A stretch of 64,000 bases of DNA from Simmondsia chinensis (GCA_018398585.1 JAGTTD010000022.1:5172501-5236500), one strand, 5' to 3'. Positions 32,217-44,953 are shown, numbered from the stretch's first letter. Program-made: numbers and translations. Notes: generated by a model not told the origin, from the sequence alone.

Positions 32217-32794
32217 GGGTGCGTTTGATTCAGCTTATTTCAGCTTATCTTTCTTTAACTAACTTGTTTCAATAAGGTTTATTTATTTAAGATTTGTATC
32301 TTTTTACAGTGAAGTATTTAGATGTGCAGTGCAAAAATGTCTCTTTTTACAAACAAATGGATACAAATTTAAAAACAAAATTTATCTATTATAATCACAA
32401 AAATAACTTAATAATATAAATCAACTAATAATAGTATGTATGAGAGAATTACCATAATAGTTGGTCTTGGCAATAGAGAGTGGTGAGTGTAGTGACTTGG
32501 GCATAAAATGAGAGGTGGTGGTGGGTAGGGTGATAATAAGTAAAAGCAAGTCATTATGGTGAGAATTTAATGTTAATATAGTTTTTTTTTAAATATTTTT
32601 CTAAAATGAGCTGTAAAAAAATTTAGTTTTGCATTTTTTTATGTTTAGTTATAAAATAATTTTTTTATCTTTCTTTTTAAATTGTGAATTATATATAAAA
32701 AGATCTTTTCTGTTAACTAAACTCAAGCCTTACAGTCAATTAGACTTTTTTGACAGCTTTAAGCTATTAAAAATTTGAAACAAATGCAATTTTA
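32217..32794. mobile_element. Non-coding MITE-like element
   Basis: It starts GGTGCGTTTGATTCAGC and ends near TTTGAAACAAATGCA, loosely inverse termini. Its interior (AATAACTTAATAATATAAATCAAC) recurs near 7280, so a relative underlies the intron 4 nest. Superfamily uncertain. Confidence 0.4.
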
Positions 32795-32799
32795 GTCTT

Positions 32800-33337
32800 T
32801 GATGCAGTGCGTAAGTGGGATTTTTGGGGAACGGGAAGGAATCGAAGGTCTTTCCTTTAATTTTATTAAACTCTAATAAAAATTATAAGGGGAAAGATAA
32901 AATTAATTCTAATTTCACATTTGAGAATAGAAGAACCAAAACTCATAAAATTATTCTAAACAATTGACTAAATAAAACTACCTAATTTCTCTTATATTTA
33001 TAGAGGAGCTACTTGAACTAGAATAAAATTCTAAGAGATAAATAAAATATAAAAGATAAACTTGAACACCTTAAAGATAAATATAAAAACTATATTCAAA
33101 TCTAAAAACTAACTAATCCTAATAAAAGTCAAACTCTAATATTCACCGCAATCTTCACGCGTCTCTCTTTAGTTGTGACGCCAAGATCTTGCTGCCAACC
33201 ATGTATTCGTCAAGCTATGTACCAATCGCGAACGCGAGGCTGCTTCCCATCTAACTGTGGCGTCCTAATCATGCCTATTCCTAGCTTGCCCATTTCGACC
33301 CGCCTGACCCGCCAAACACTATTTGGCGGCTGCATCA
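32800..33337 (-). mobile_element. Solo LTR with 5-bp target duplication
   Basis: 538 bp with ends TGATGCAG...CTGCATCA, flanked by GTCTT at 32795-32799 and 33338-33342. On the - strand a TATA-like CTATAAATATAAG lies about midway. The termini resemble the LTRs of the gypsy-like element at 9185 and the palindrome at 24071. No internal coding region remains, consistent with LTR-LTR recombination. Confidence 0.75.
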
Positions 33338-33477
33338 GTCTTGTTAGTGCTTTATTACTTGACCAAATGTCATGTCTGTGATTTGAATGCTTGCTTATGT
33401 TTCCCTTTCTCTGTTTTGTTAGTGTTTTACTACTAGATTAAATGTCATTTTGGCGTTTTGAAGCCTTTCTTATTTTA

Positions 33478-33665
33478 CTAACGAGGAATCCGGTTATTCG
33501 GTAAATCCCGACCCTTGCAGCGACCGACATATCACGAGAGCCAATTAAATCAAGAATTTCTCAGAGAGAGGTTCAAGGGGGAATCAAACTCCAAAACTTT
33601 TAACCTAAAGCAGCACTTTGCTCTCTCACTTGCCTTCAACTACTGAGACAAGACTGTAGTGGGTA
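33478..33665 (-). mobile_element. tRNA-derived SINE, copy 1
   Basis: On the - strand it reads GTCTCAGTAGTTGAAGGCAAGTG (A-box region), then GAGTTTGATTCCCCC (B-box-like) and AACCTCTCTCTGAG, ending GGATTCCTCGTTAG. The same order and spacing occurs at 40016-40190, so the two are copies of one SINE family. Pol III box assignment is by eye. Confidence 0.6.
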
Positions 33666-34370
33666 AACCTTTCTTTATCTTTTTATATTTGCTACATGTA
33701 TTCTTACTCTCTATTTGGTTGAAGGCCTCTACTAAAATTATTTTTTCTACTAATTTCTTATATATAATTCAGAAAATGTTTTATTGTACAATATTTTATG
33801 CAATTTGTATTTAATCGATTTGAGATTCAGGTGAGATTGTGACTATAATATTATGATGAAAAATCTTATAGACCCCTAAAAGGAAATTCCGTTCTACTAT
33901 TTTTGAGATGTGTTATTTTCTGCTGTTGAAAAAACTGTTTTCCTTGTATTACTGTTACTAGTAATTTATGCAATGAAATAATAGATTTGAGATGGAAAAA
34001 TGCTTTCCGACCCAAATGTGGCCCTAATAACTAAAAGTAAAAGGGATAAACATTATAAGAGGGTCATATAATATGTACGTGAAATTAAATTAATTAGTAT
34101 CATGCATGATTAAGTTTTTTGTTGTCCATTTAGTTTAGCTCAAGCTCAAGGGTCAATCAACACCCAAACAATCCAAGAGTCGCTGGGGTCCCTGTATTGT
34201 TAGGACCCTTTATGAGAATTAATTCTATTAAGGGTTTGTTTTATTGCATATTGCATTTATAATTGCAGAAATGCATTATATAATATAATATGTTGTATAT
34301 ATCTATATACATATATAATATAAGTGACTCACATATTAGATGATGTTATAATAATGTGAAGTTGCTTTTG
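33666..34370. other. Intergenic stretch, no recognised gene
   Basis: AT-rich sequence between the SINE and the copia element. Only short ORFs; nothing recognised. Confidence 0.4.
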
Positions 34371-34375
34371 CTCCA

Positions 34376-37300
34376 TGTAAAAACTTAAGATAATAATGTA
34401 AAGCTTAAGGTAAGAAGATGGGAAAAGATTATTATGTTGGATCATTAAGAAATGAAACAATACAACCTGTTTATACTAGATAAAGGACAAACCCAATCTT
34501 CTTCCCAAGCAAAGAGTTACAAAAGGAAAAACAAAACAAAAGCTAGTAGTAATGGCCTTAATGGGCCGGTTGGGAGAGGGAGAAGAGGGAGAGCAAGTGA
34601 CTAAATATCTAGAGAAATAAATATCTACCTACTCACTAATTACATAAAGAATATGCTAAGAATAAATACAGATACTAAAGTATACAAATACGAAGACATG
34701 AATACGAAATACTAATTTCAACACTCCCCCTCAAGTTGGAGCATGCAAGTTCACGATGCCCAACTTGCCGAGAAATGAACCATGTGTCGAACTGCCAAGC
34801 GCTTTAGTGAAGATATCCGCTACTTGTCCCCCGGTGTGAACGTAGGCTGTGGCAATCTCCTTGGATAGCAATTTGTCTCGGACAAAGTGATAGTCAATTT
34901 CAATGTGCTTTGTTCTTTCATGAAATACGGGATTAGAAGCAATATGGAGAGCTGCCTGATTGTCACAAAAGAGCAAAACTGGTTCATTAGTGGGGACAAC
35001 AAGATCATTTAACAGTCGACGTAACCAAGTTATTTCACTAGTTGTGGATGCCATGGATCGGTATTCGGCTTCTGCAGAAGAACGGGAAACAACAGTTTGT
35101 TTCTTGGACCGCCATGAAATAGGCACATCACCCAAGAAAACAACAAAACCTGTGGTTGATCGTCTGGTGGTGGGACAACCAACCCAATCAGCATCACAGT
35201 AAGCACGGAGTTTAAGATCACAAGTAGATGGAAAAAATATTCCTTGACCCGGAGTCCCTTTCAGATAACGAAGGACCCTCATGACGGCATCAAGATGGGG
35301 AACACGAGGATCATGCATGAACTGACTCAAAATGCAAACAGCATAGCAAATGTCAGGACAAGTGATCGTTAAGTACAATAACCGCCCAACTAGCTGCCTA
35401 TACTGACCCCCATCTTCCACGGGCTTGCCTACTCCATCCGCTAGTCCATGATTCTGCACTATCGGTGTAAAAATAGGTTTTGCTCCTAGGAGTCCGGTCT
35501 CACTAATAATGTCAAGGGCATACTTTGTTTGACTCAACATCAACCCCCTTTTGGAATGGGCAACCTCAATCCCTAAAAAGTATTTTGCTGGACCCAAGTC
35601 CTTTATCCCAAATTTTTCATTCAAAACATTTTTTATTTCTGCAATATGATCCATGTCATTTCCAGTTAAGAGGACATCGTCAACAAAAATGAGAATAGCA
35701 GTGTATGTTGACCCCCGCATAAAAGTGAATAAAGAATAGTCAGCTCTGGATTGTTGAAAACCAAGTTTAATTAAGGTTGAAGTGAATTTCTGATTCCAGT
35801 TCTGTGAGGCCTATTTAAGTCATAAAGAGACTTACGAAGGCGACAAACCTTGCCTTCATGTTTACGCTAAAAACCCTGTGGTAATTTCATGTAAACCTCT
35901 TCATCCAAGTCCCTATGAAGAAAAGCGTTATTTACATCCAATTGTTGGATTATCCAACTCCGAGCCGTGGCTACGGCTAAAACGCAACGAACAGTTACAA
36001 GTTTAGCTACAGGGGCAAAAGTATCATGATAGTCTATACCTTCTACCTGAGTATATCCCTTTGCAACAAGACGAGCCTTGTACCTCTCAATCATCCCATT
36101 TGACTTATATTTGACTTTGTAGACCCACTTTGAGTCTACAGCTCTCTTTCCAGTTGGCAAAGCCTCAAGCGTCCATGTGGTGTTTTGTTCAAGTGCCTTG
36201 ATCTCCTTCTCCATGGCCTCCCTCCATTCCTCGTATTGTACGGCCTGATTGAGATTTTTCGGCTCATCACATGAAGTGATGGCATTCAAAAGTGTCAAGT
36301 GAGCGTTAGAAAATTGTACGTTAGAAACAAAGTTTGAGAGAGGATATAAAATACCAGAGTTGACTGACGAAGTGGGAGCGGGAGAATGGGCTATAGAAGG
36401 CGGAACCTCTGTTATATAGTCTTGATATCTGACGGGCATAGACCGAACTCTAGCACTTCTTCTTGCGACCCGTTCTTCATTGAGGAGAACACCCTCTATT
36501 GGTGCTGCTGGCCCTTCGGCCAGACTGTCCTCCGGTCCCCCGAGGACCGGTTCATGTTCTGCTGGACCGGCCAGAAGAGGGCCGGTCCGCTGCTGCTGCT
36601 GCAGAACCGGTCCATTCGGGACCAGTTCTGTCACATTTTGGTGCTGCTGCAGTACCGGTCCAGTCGGGACCGGTGCTGCCGTGTCGGTGGTCAAAAAATC
36701 GTTCCTTAGGACCTTGTTATGCCCTTCATGCGTATGCCCCGAAGTATCAATTTTTAAATAGGGCATATTGTCTTCATAAAATCGAACATCCCTAGAAACA
36801 ATGATCATACGTTCATCCAAGCTATAAATTTTATACCCCTTTTGACCATGGGGATACCCTACAAATATTCCTGGTGAAGCACGTTTGTCGAATTTGTCAT
36901 TGGTGCAATTTTTAACATGATAATAACATAAGCATCCAAAAGTCCTCAAATGGTTATAAGATGGGGGTTTGCCCATTAACAATTCGTAAGGACTCTTATG
37001 ACCAAGCAATGAAGAAGGCATCAAATTAATCAAGTAGGCAGCCGTTAAAACACACTCACCCCAAAACCTCTTAGGAAGCCCTGCCTGAAATCGAAGTGCT
37101 CGCCCAACCTCCAACAAATGCTTATGCTTGCATTCAACAACTCCATTTTGATGAGGTGTCCCGGTCAATGAAGTTTGGTATTGGATTCCATGTTTCGCAT
37201 AGAAGTCTAACAACGGCCCATACTTAAACTCTTGACCGTTGTCGCTTCTCACCTGTTTGACCTGCAAACCAAACTGAGTATCCACCATACGGCAAAAATT

Positions 37301-39592
37301 CATGAGAATCCCATGTGCTTGGGATTTCTCTTTCATAAGATACACCCACATGCATCGGCTATAATCGTCAATAATGGTAAGAAAAAAACGTGCACCACTC
37401 AAAGAAACCATTCTATAGGGCCCCCAAATATCACAGTGAATTAAATCAAAACAAACCCGAGTTTCAGAAACAGACAAAGGAAAAGGAGATCGTGCTTGTT
37501 TCGCACGATGACAAGTATCACAAATAACATTAGTCCTTTTAATGTTCAAATGTGGAAAAAATGAAAGCTTGTTGAAAGGAACATGACCCAAACGGCAGTG
37601 CCACAAAACTGCCTCCTTATTACTCTGAACCACGTGAGCTGAGGGAGCAACCGGCTGCATCTCGAGCAAATATAGCCCATTTCTCATTCTACCCACTCCA
37701 ATCAGCCTCCTCGAGTGTCGGTCCTGAAAGTAACAAAAATCAGGATAAAGGGTTAACGTACAATTTTCATAACGTGTGAGTTTACTCACTGACAACAAGT
37801 TGCGATGAAAATCCGGCACGTATAACACATCATGGAGAATAAAATCATCAAAAATCTGAACTTTCCCAATGTGAGAAACCGTCAATGTTTTCCCGTTTGG
37901 TAATTTAACGGGTTTAACGACCTTGTTTGGCACAACATCAAACATGAGTGATAGAGAAGAAACCATGTGATCGGTAGCCCCGGTGTCAATAATCCAACAT
38001 TGATTTGAAATGAAAATCCGACTTGTCAAATTTATACTAGGTGAGACCGAGCTTTGTCCAAGTAGTGACAAGAGGTGCTGATATTGGCTTGCGGAAAGCC
38101 CGACAACAGGGCTGTCACCGGTCGGTTCTTCACTGTCGCAGTGAACCGCGGCTGCTGCCGCGCTTCCGGCTATCCCGACCGCCTTAGGTCCCTGTTCCTT
38201 CCAACCTGGGGGGTATCCAATCAATTCAAAACACCTCTCCTTGGAATGACCCTGTTTCTTACAGTGAGAACAGGTAAAATGGTTAGTGCGACGGGAATTA
38301 TTTCCCATTGGAGAACCTCCTGGCCCCTTCGCTGCTAAGACCGCTGCTTCGGGCATCACAAACGAGCCCGCTGCCACGCTTTGCTGCTTCTCTTCCTGAC
38401 ACAACACTGAATAGGCACTTCCCACAGAGGTTAAGGGTTTAGTGTTCATAAGCTGTGAACGCACAGTTGAAAAGGAAGGGTCAAGACCCATCAAAAGGTC
38501 CAACAATTTTTCCATATCACGAATTTGCAAAAAAGCTTTGGCGTGTCCACAAGTACACGGCGGTATCTCGACTAGTGTGTATAATTCATCCCAAAAGGAT
38601 CTCAACTTAGTGAAATAAGTTGAAACAGGCAAATTTTCTTGCTTCAAATGCGAGATCTCGCGTTTTAATTCGTAAATACGAGGGACATTACCTTGGAAAA
38701 ATCTCTCATGCAAATCAAGCCAAATATCATGTGCAGTTTCTAAATAAGTAATGCTCTCATTAATCTCTTTCGACACAGAATTTGAGAGCCAAGTAGCAAC
38801 CATGGAGTCACAACCACTCCAAGTTTCAAAATCCGGTGAATCTTCATCCGGTTTGGTAATGCTACTATCAAGAAATCCAATTTTTCTCTTTGCTTTAAAA
38901 ACCTTTAAAATAGCCCTTCTCCAAGAAGGATAATTAGGTCCCGTTAAAGTGTTTTCGACAAAAACCAAGCCGAGATTATCCGAGGGATGTAGGTAAAACG
39001 GTGAGTTAGCATCAATGACTCCCCCTGTCAGGAGAGCCGGCATGATAGTTTGATCATTATTTGCTTGAGTAGTCTCGTTATTGTTAACACCCGCCATATT
39101 CTACCAAACCAAAACACAAAAACAAGCACAAGAAGCAAAGGGAAAAGAACAACTCACAAAAGACACACCAATGTGTGCTGCGGCAGTGAGGAAGCAAAGG
39201 AAAAAACGCCACTTAATGCAAGAATAGAACTTGCTCTGATACCATGTAAAAACTCAAGATAACAATGTAAAGCTTAAGGTAAGAAGATGGGAAAAGATTA
39301 CTATGTTGGATCATTAAGAAATGAAACAATACAACCTATTTATACTAGATGAAGGACAAACCTAATCATCTTCCCAAGCAAAGAGTTACAAAAAGAAAAA
39401 CAAAATAAAAGCTAGTAGTAATGGCCTTAATGGGCCGGTTGGGAGAGGGAGAAGAGGGAGAGCAAGTGACTAAATATCTAGAGAAATAAATATCTACCTA
39501 TTCACTAATTACATAAAGAATATGCTAAGAATAAATACAGATACTAAAGTATACAAATACGAAGACATGAATACGAAATACTAATTTCAACA
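34376..39592 (-). mobile_element. Ty1-copia LTR retrotransposon, full length
   Basis: 5217 bp with two 348-bp LTRs: 34376-34723 (3' LTR) and 39245-39592 (5' LTR). The 5-bp target duplication CTCCA lies at 34371-34375 and 39593-39597. The primer-binding site TGGTATCAGAGC reads on the - strand at 39244-39233; the polypurine tract TTGAGGGGGAG lies at 34734-34724 beside the 3' LTR. By eye I count about ten mismatches between LTRs (about 3%), so insertion is fairly recent. LTR ends are TGTTGAAATT...TTTTTACA. Gene order gag-protease-integrase-RT-RNaseH identifies Ty1-copia; the lineage is not assigned. Confidence 0.95.
34731..39097 (-). pseudogene. Copia gag-pol polyprotein, disrupted in the RT domain
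   Basis: The first frame (39097-35867, 1076 residues) carries in order a gag domain with YPSWRRAILKV, a zinc knuckle C-x2-C-x4-H-x4-C (CSHCKKQGHSKERC), protease motif WIIDTGATDHM, the integrase zinc region (H...H...CDTC), the D-D-E integrase core (IIDDYSR, RSDNGQEF, TPHQNGVVE) and the start of RT (QLDVNNAFL, EEVYMKLPQGF). An in-frame TAG then ends it. The second frame (35720-34731, 329 residues) has the RT active site FVDD and RNase H motifs (CDADWVG, SRSSAEAEY). Between them, 35866-35721 still encodes RT in pieces, with one nonsense codon and one single-base frameshift. It is otherwise intact, so it could be mobilised in trans. Confidence 0.92.
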
Positions 39593-40015
39593 CTCCATAA
39601 ATCTCGGGGCCAGCTTTGCTTAAGCTTTCTAATATCTGTTTGTATTGAGTAAATCTCCTAGTAACCCTATCGAATTTCTAATTATATTAGTAGCCATATG
39701 CGATGCGTATGTGCTTTTGGTCATTGATACGTCTAAATAATTATACATAATATATAAGATAGATTTGATGTAAGTTGATAGTTTAAAATGCGTTTAGTAA
39801 ACTTAAAAGATGAATAAAAATCATTTCAATTTCAAATAATAATTTAAAAAATTTGTGTATTTCACTAGAGGAAAACAATGGCTTCCTCAAAGACCAAGAT
39901 TTACTAAATTTGCAGTAAATGTTGTTGTCAAGGCAATTTGGAAGTCATAATATTTTCCTTGCGGTAACACTTGCATTAACTTCATAACTGCATTTTCTTT
40001 TTTTCTTTTTCTTTT

Positions 40016-40190
40016 TTAACGAGGAACCCGGTTATCCAGTAAACTTCTGCCCATACGGTACAGGAGCCAGTTAAGTCAATAATTCCTCAGGGAGAGGTTC
40101 AAGGGAGGAATCAAACTCTTGACCTATTAGCCTAAAGCAACACTCTATCCCTTCACTTGCCTCTTATCACCAAGGCATGGCTCTGGTGAA
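40016..40190 (-). mobile_element. tRNA-derived SINE, copy 2
   Basis: On the - strand: GAGCCATGCCTTGGTGATAAG, then GTCAAGAGTTTGATTCCTCC (B-box-like) and AACCTCTCCCTGAGGAATTA, ending GGGTTCCTCGTT followed by an A-rich tail (A-runs split by single G, + strand 40000-40018). It matches 33478-33665 over its length. The A-rich tail supports a retroposed SINE. Confidence 0.65.
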
Positions 40191-40464
40191 CTTTTATAGT
40201 AATCAAGGAAAATACATTTTAGATAGAAATTTTTTAAAAAATTAGACATTGTCTATGCAATGTACAACAATGAATTAATATATAAATTAATTAATTTTTT
40301 TTTTATATATTCATGATTATCGTTGTAAATTTAATTATGTTAATATTGTTACCTCTTGTTCTTTTTTGAATCTATTATTCGCATACCATAAGGTTTGAAA
40401 ATTTATTACCTAAGTCTTACAACATGCTGTGAGGTACCTTGAGATTTAAAGATTTTATCCTTCT

Positions 40465-41542
40465 GGCTCTGTTTGGCACATTGAATTAGATTTGGACTGG
40501 AGAATTGCAATTGCAATTCCAATTCCAATTCTGATTGAACTAGAATTCTGATGGAATTAAAATTCCATTCTTTTTTTCATCAAAGGAATTAGAAGCCGGA
40601 ATTATAATTACATAATGATTCTAATTATCAAGGGTTTTCGGTCAATTGAGTCGGAATATTTCGAGTTTTAAATCAACTACTGTTGGATTTTTGTCGCAAT
40701 GGTTCACATTGTGTTCAAGTTATTATGGTCGGAGCGATTCAATTTGAGTTCGAGTTATTTGATTTTCGAGTCAAATCGGGTAGAGTATCGCGTTGAATCA
40801 TTCGATGTTCAAGTTACCTCGGATTTTGGATTAATCGGGTTAGGTATTTTCGGGATTCAAGCTAGTTATGATTGGGTTTGAGTTCATATTGGTCATTTCA
40901 AGCTTGAGTCATCTTAGTTTTGGGACAAATAAGTTTTATTATTTCAAATTTCAAATCATCTTAGGCTAAGTTTGAGTTCAAATTTCAAATCATCTAAGGC
41001 TAAGTTTGAGATAGGTCGAGTCATTTTCGGTATGGGTCGTATTAAAATTTGGGTCAATTTGATCCGGTCATTTTTACTTCGACTCAGCTTGTTTATATCA
41101 CATTCAAGTCGAGTAGTTTCATTCTTAGGATTTGAGTCATCTCGAGTTTCGAGTCAATCGGGTTGGGTCACTTCGGACCTTGTGCTAGGATGATTTCGGT
41201 CATTTCAAGTTCAACTTATTCGAGTTGGGTGATTTTGAAGTTTGGGTCAAATTTTAAATTGTATCTAAGTCTTTAGATTTTAATTCATTTTGAATTTGGG
41301 TTAATCAAGTAGGATCATTTTGGGTTTTAGGTCAATAGAGTTATTGGAATTGCAATTCCTTACCCCCACCCCAAGAAATTGGAAAGTGTGATTTTCAATT
41401 AAAATCCAATTCTATGGAATTGGGCAATGAAATTATAATTCCAATTCTAGCAGGTGAACCAAACAACAGAATTGAAATTCTGGGCTCCAATTCCAGCCTC
41501 AGCCGCCATTCTAACATCCAATTACATACTCCAAACGCAGCC
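40465..41542 (-). mobile_element. Harbinger-like 1-kb element, copy 1
   Basis: It starts GGCTCTGTTTGGCACA and ends CCAAACGCAGCC with TAA following at 41543-41545. Both ends carry subterminal GGAATTGGAATTGCAATTCC-type arms. The interior is non-coding, built from degenerate reiterations such as GTTTGAGTCAT, GGGTCATTTCGAG and CAAATCGGGTTAGG. It is inverted relative to copies 2 and 3. No transposase remains, so it is non-autonomous. Confidence 0.65.
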
Positions 41543-41789
41543 TAAGCCAAAAAACAAGTAGAAAAATGTTGGACCCCTTCCCTTGTTATGGATACTGCAC
41601 TAGGAGGTGTAGTTCAATAATTTTAATTCCATTTGGGGATAAACTTTTTTATGAATTAAATGTTAATAGTAAACTAAACGGGGTTAAAAGGGGTGCAATG
41701 GTTACCCCTATAACCATTAACCCCATACCAAATATGCCCTAAGTTATAATTGATTACAGTAAAGTAATAGCATAAGAAATTAATGCTAA

Positions 41790-41979
41790 GGCTGTGTTTG
41801 GAGCATGAAATTGGAAGCTGGAATTGGGGCTGAAATGGAATTGGAGCCCAGAATTCCAATTCTATTATTTGGTTCACCTGCTAGAATTAAAATTATAATT
41901 TCACTACCTAATTCGATAGAGTTGGATTTTAACTGAAAACCATATATTCCAATTCCTTAGATGGAGGTAAAGAATTGCA

Positions 41980-42030
<51 letters not shown>

Positions 42031-44148
42031 ATATTATTGCAAAATCTTCACACCCAAAAGCCTCCAAATCCAAACCAAGTAATTTTAAGAGGCCATTATT
42101 CAACTTCCTTTTAGAGTACTAAGAACATATTTGGCCAAGCTTATTTAAAAATAAAAATAAAAAGAATTATTTTACTCATCTTCTTAAATATTTTAAATCT
42201 ATCAGTTAGTTTCTAAAGATTGTATATATCAAATTTCGAATATACATATTTATGAACTAATTTTAATAAAATATAAATCTTATATAAAAATAATTTCCTT
42301 TTACAAAAATTCAAAAATTAATAACTGCATAAACTAAACAAGACATGGAACTGGATAGTTGAACTTATCACAGGCGTATAGCGGAGGAAGGAATGGTTTT
42401 ATAACATAAATTAAATCAGAAAATTTGAATTACAACTATAAACATGGTATTGAAATAATCATTACATTTATATGCGTCTCACACAAATGTTTGTATTGTA
42501 TTTGTAGGGTTGATATAGTCGGAGTTGTTTTCCCATCAAAATACCAAAAACACAAACTTTTCATATCCCTTAATTTTCTATAAAAAAAATTTTAACTTAA
42601 AAAACGCATAAAATAAAATAATAGAAACTAAAAATAATAATAATAAAATATGCATCATACATAAAAATAATTTTCTTTTACAAAAATTCAAAAATTAATA
42701 ACCACATAAAATAAACAAGACATGAAACTAGATAGCTAAACTCAATCATAGGCGTACAGTGGAGGAGGAACGGTTTTATAACGTAAATCAAATTAGAAAT
42801 TTTGAATGACAACTATAAACAGGGTATTGAAATAACAGTTATATTTTATATACGTCTCACTCAAATGTTGGTATTGTAATTTGAGAGTTGATATGATTGG
42901 AGTTGTTTTCCGGTCAAAATTGTATTTTACATTTTCTGTTTTGAAGACATTCATATGGAACTTTATTTGCAATTCGTTTCAATATCCCAATTTATACTAT
43001 TAGATGATGTTTATTCCTTAGATTTTGTTGTTCGTTTTCCTTAATGATTATTAATTAAGTCGTGTGGATGCCTGTTTTTACCAGGGGATACTACATGCAC
43101 ATCTTTAGGATTTTATCAACTCAATATTTCATTGGGCGGCTTATATAAATTACTTAAATTTGGATTTTGAAGATAATGAAAGCAAGGCATAAGTCAAGCT
43201 CAAAAAATATGCTTCAAATAGATTTTGGATTTACTGCATCAGATTACACATGTGTCATATATATTCATCAGTAGTCTAATACATCCAACACGTACAAGTA
43301 TATATAGCAGCGGTGCATTGCATGGGGTTTTGCTAGTTCTGTATTAACTCCATTGACCTAAAACCTAAAATGACCCAACTTGATTGACCTAAATCTAAGA
43401 TGACTCAAAATTCAAAGACTGAGACAGAACTTTAAATTTGACCCAAAACATGAAATCACCCAACTTGAATGACTTGAATTTGAAATAACCAAAATCACTT
43501 TAGCTCAAAGTCCAAAGTGACCCAACCCGATTGACCAGAAACTCGAGATGACTCAAATCAAGAAAATGAAACTACTCAACTTGAATGTGATGTAAATAAG
43601 ATGAAACAAAATAGAAATAACCCAACCAAATTGACCCAAAACTTAATACAACTTATACCCAAAATGACCCGACCAATCTCCAACTCAGCTTAAGATAACT
43701 CGAGATTTGAAATGATACGACTTATTTGTTCCAAAACTAAGATGACTCGAGCTTGAAATGACCTAAATAAACTCAAACTCGATCATGACTAGCTTGAATC
43801 ACGAAAACACCTAACCCGATTAACCGAGAATTTGAGGTAACTTGAACACCAAATGATCCGACGGATACTCGACCCAATTTGACTCGAAAATCAAATAACT
43901 CGAACTCAAATTGAATTGCTCTAACCATAATAACTTGAACGCAATGTGAACTGCTCCGATCAAAATCCAGCCATAGTTGATTTAAAACTCGAAATACTCT
44001 AACTTAATTGACTGAGAACCCTTGTTGATTTGAATCATTGTATAATTATAATTCCAGCCTCTAATTCTTTTGATGAACTAAATAGTAGAATTTCAATTGA
44101 AATTGGAATTCCATAGTGCAATTCCAATTCTATGTGCCAAACGGAGCC
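41790..44148 (+). mobile_element. Harbinger-like 1-kb element, copy 2, split by an insertion
   Basis: The left part 41790-41980 begins GGCTGTGTTTGGAGCATG after TAA (41787-41789). The right part 43337-44148 ends GTGCCAAACGGAGCC. Without the Helitron-like insert (41981-43336) its length is about 1.0 kb, as in the other copies. The interior repeats GACCCAACTTGATTGACC-type phrases. Confidence 0.65.
41981..43336 (+). mobile_element. Helitron-like insertion
   Basis: Comparison with copy 3 of the host element dates this as a later insertion of about 1356 bp. The 3' end reads GGTGCATTGCATGGGG, a short stem, then TTTTGCTAG with a following T: the hairpin-CTAG|T arrangement of plant Helitrons. There is no target duplication, as expected. 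The 5' end is obscured by an (AT)n(AC)n microsatellite at 41981-42030. The interior is non-coding but contains two direct copies of about 260 bp (about 42280-42540 and 42661-42920). Non-autonomous. Confidence 0.55.
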
Positions 44149-44624
44149 AAAGGATTATTTATTTTTTTTATATCCCCACAATTATAAATTATTACAAATG
44201 TTTCTTATTTTTTTGATTTATTTTTTTGTACCTTAAGTGTTGTATGTATTACTAATTAAATACCCTCTGTGACGAAACCCAATGTCGGGAACTTGAACAG
44301 ACAAAATTGTCTATGACAAAAATGATGTCGTATTGAAGCTGCCTGGTGATTTAGAAAAGACAATGACTTGCTTTACTAGAGATTGGAGAAGATAATGATA
44401 GGGGCTGTTTAAATGGACAAAAACGCTGTCATTTTATTGGAAAATGCTTCAAAATGGAGCATTTTGTTCTCATTGGGAACACAAGATAATCATGGCACCA
44501 AGCATCGGTTTTAGACTTCAATACGATGTTGTTTTTGTGATGGGAAATTTGTCTTTTAGATTTCCAATATTGGGTTTCGCCGGAGAGGGTACGTAATTAT
44601 CAATTCATACAAAAGCTAAGGTAC

Positions 44625-44953
44625 AACAACAACAACAATCCTAGAACCTCAAGGGCTCCCTCATAAGCAAGGTCTGGGAGGGATAGGATGTACGCAGCCT
44701 TACCCCCTCGAGGCGGGACCTTGATGAGAGGCTGTTTCCAAGGACCCTCATTCTGATAGTTGATAGTTAAGAAGGGCATGTAAGTAGAACATGTATAGTA
44801 TGTATGAAGAATATGTAAAGTGTAGAGATCATGAAAATCATGTAAAGCGTGTGAGCATAGCAAGTAAGCATGTGAACATGAAAACATGGGAGCACGGGAG
44901 CATGGAAGCATTGCAACCACGGCAAAAGATAAAAGCAAACAAGATAGTTATAT
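44625..44953 (-). mobile_element. Second retroposon with the shared 3' module, 14-bp target duplication
   Basis: Perfect direct repeats AAAAGCTAAGGTAC lie at 44611-44624 and 44954-44967. On the - strand about 190 bp of CATG-rich sequence precedes the module (GGAAACAGCCTCTCATC, GGCTGCGTACATCC, CCCAGACCTTGC, GGGAGCCC) and a (GTT)n tail. The 5' part resembles neither 5S rRNA nor a tRNA; it is most likely the 3'UTR of a severely truncated RTE-type LINE. Confidence 0.75.

Noticed and set aside
36386..36795. Overlapping + strand ORFs of 93-107 residues
   Set aside because: They lie antisense to the low-complexity linker of the copia polyprotein and show only Cys/Pro/Arg-rich shadow composition.
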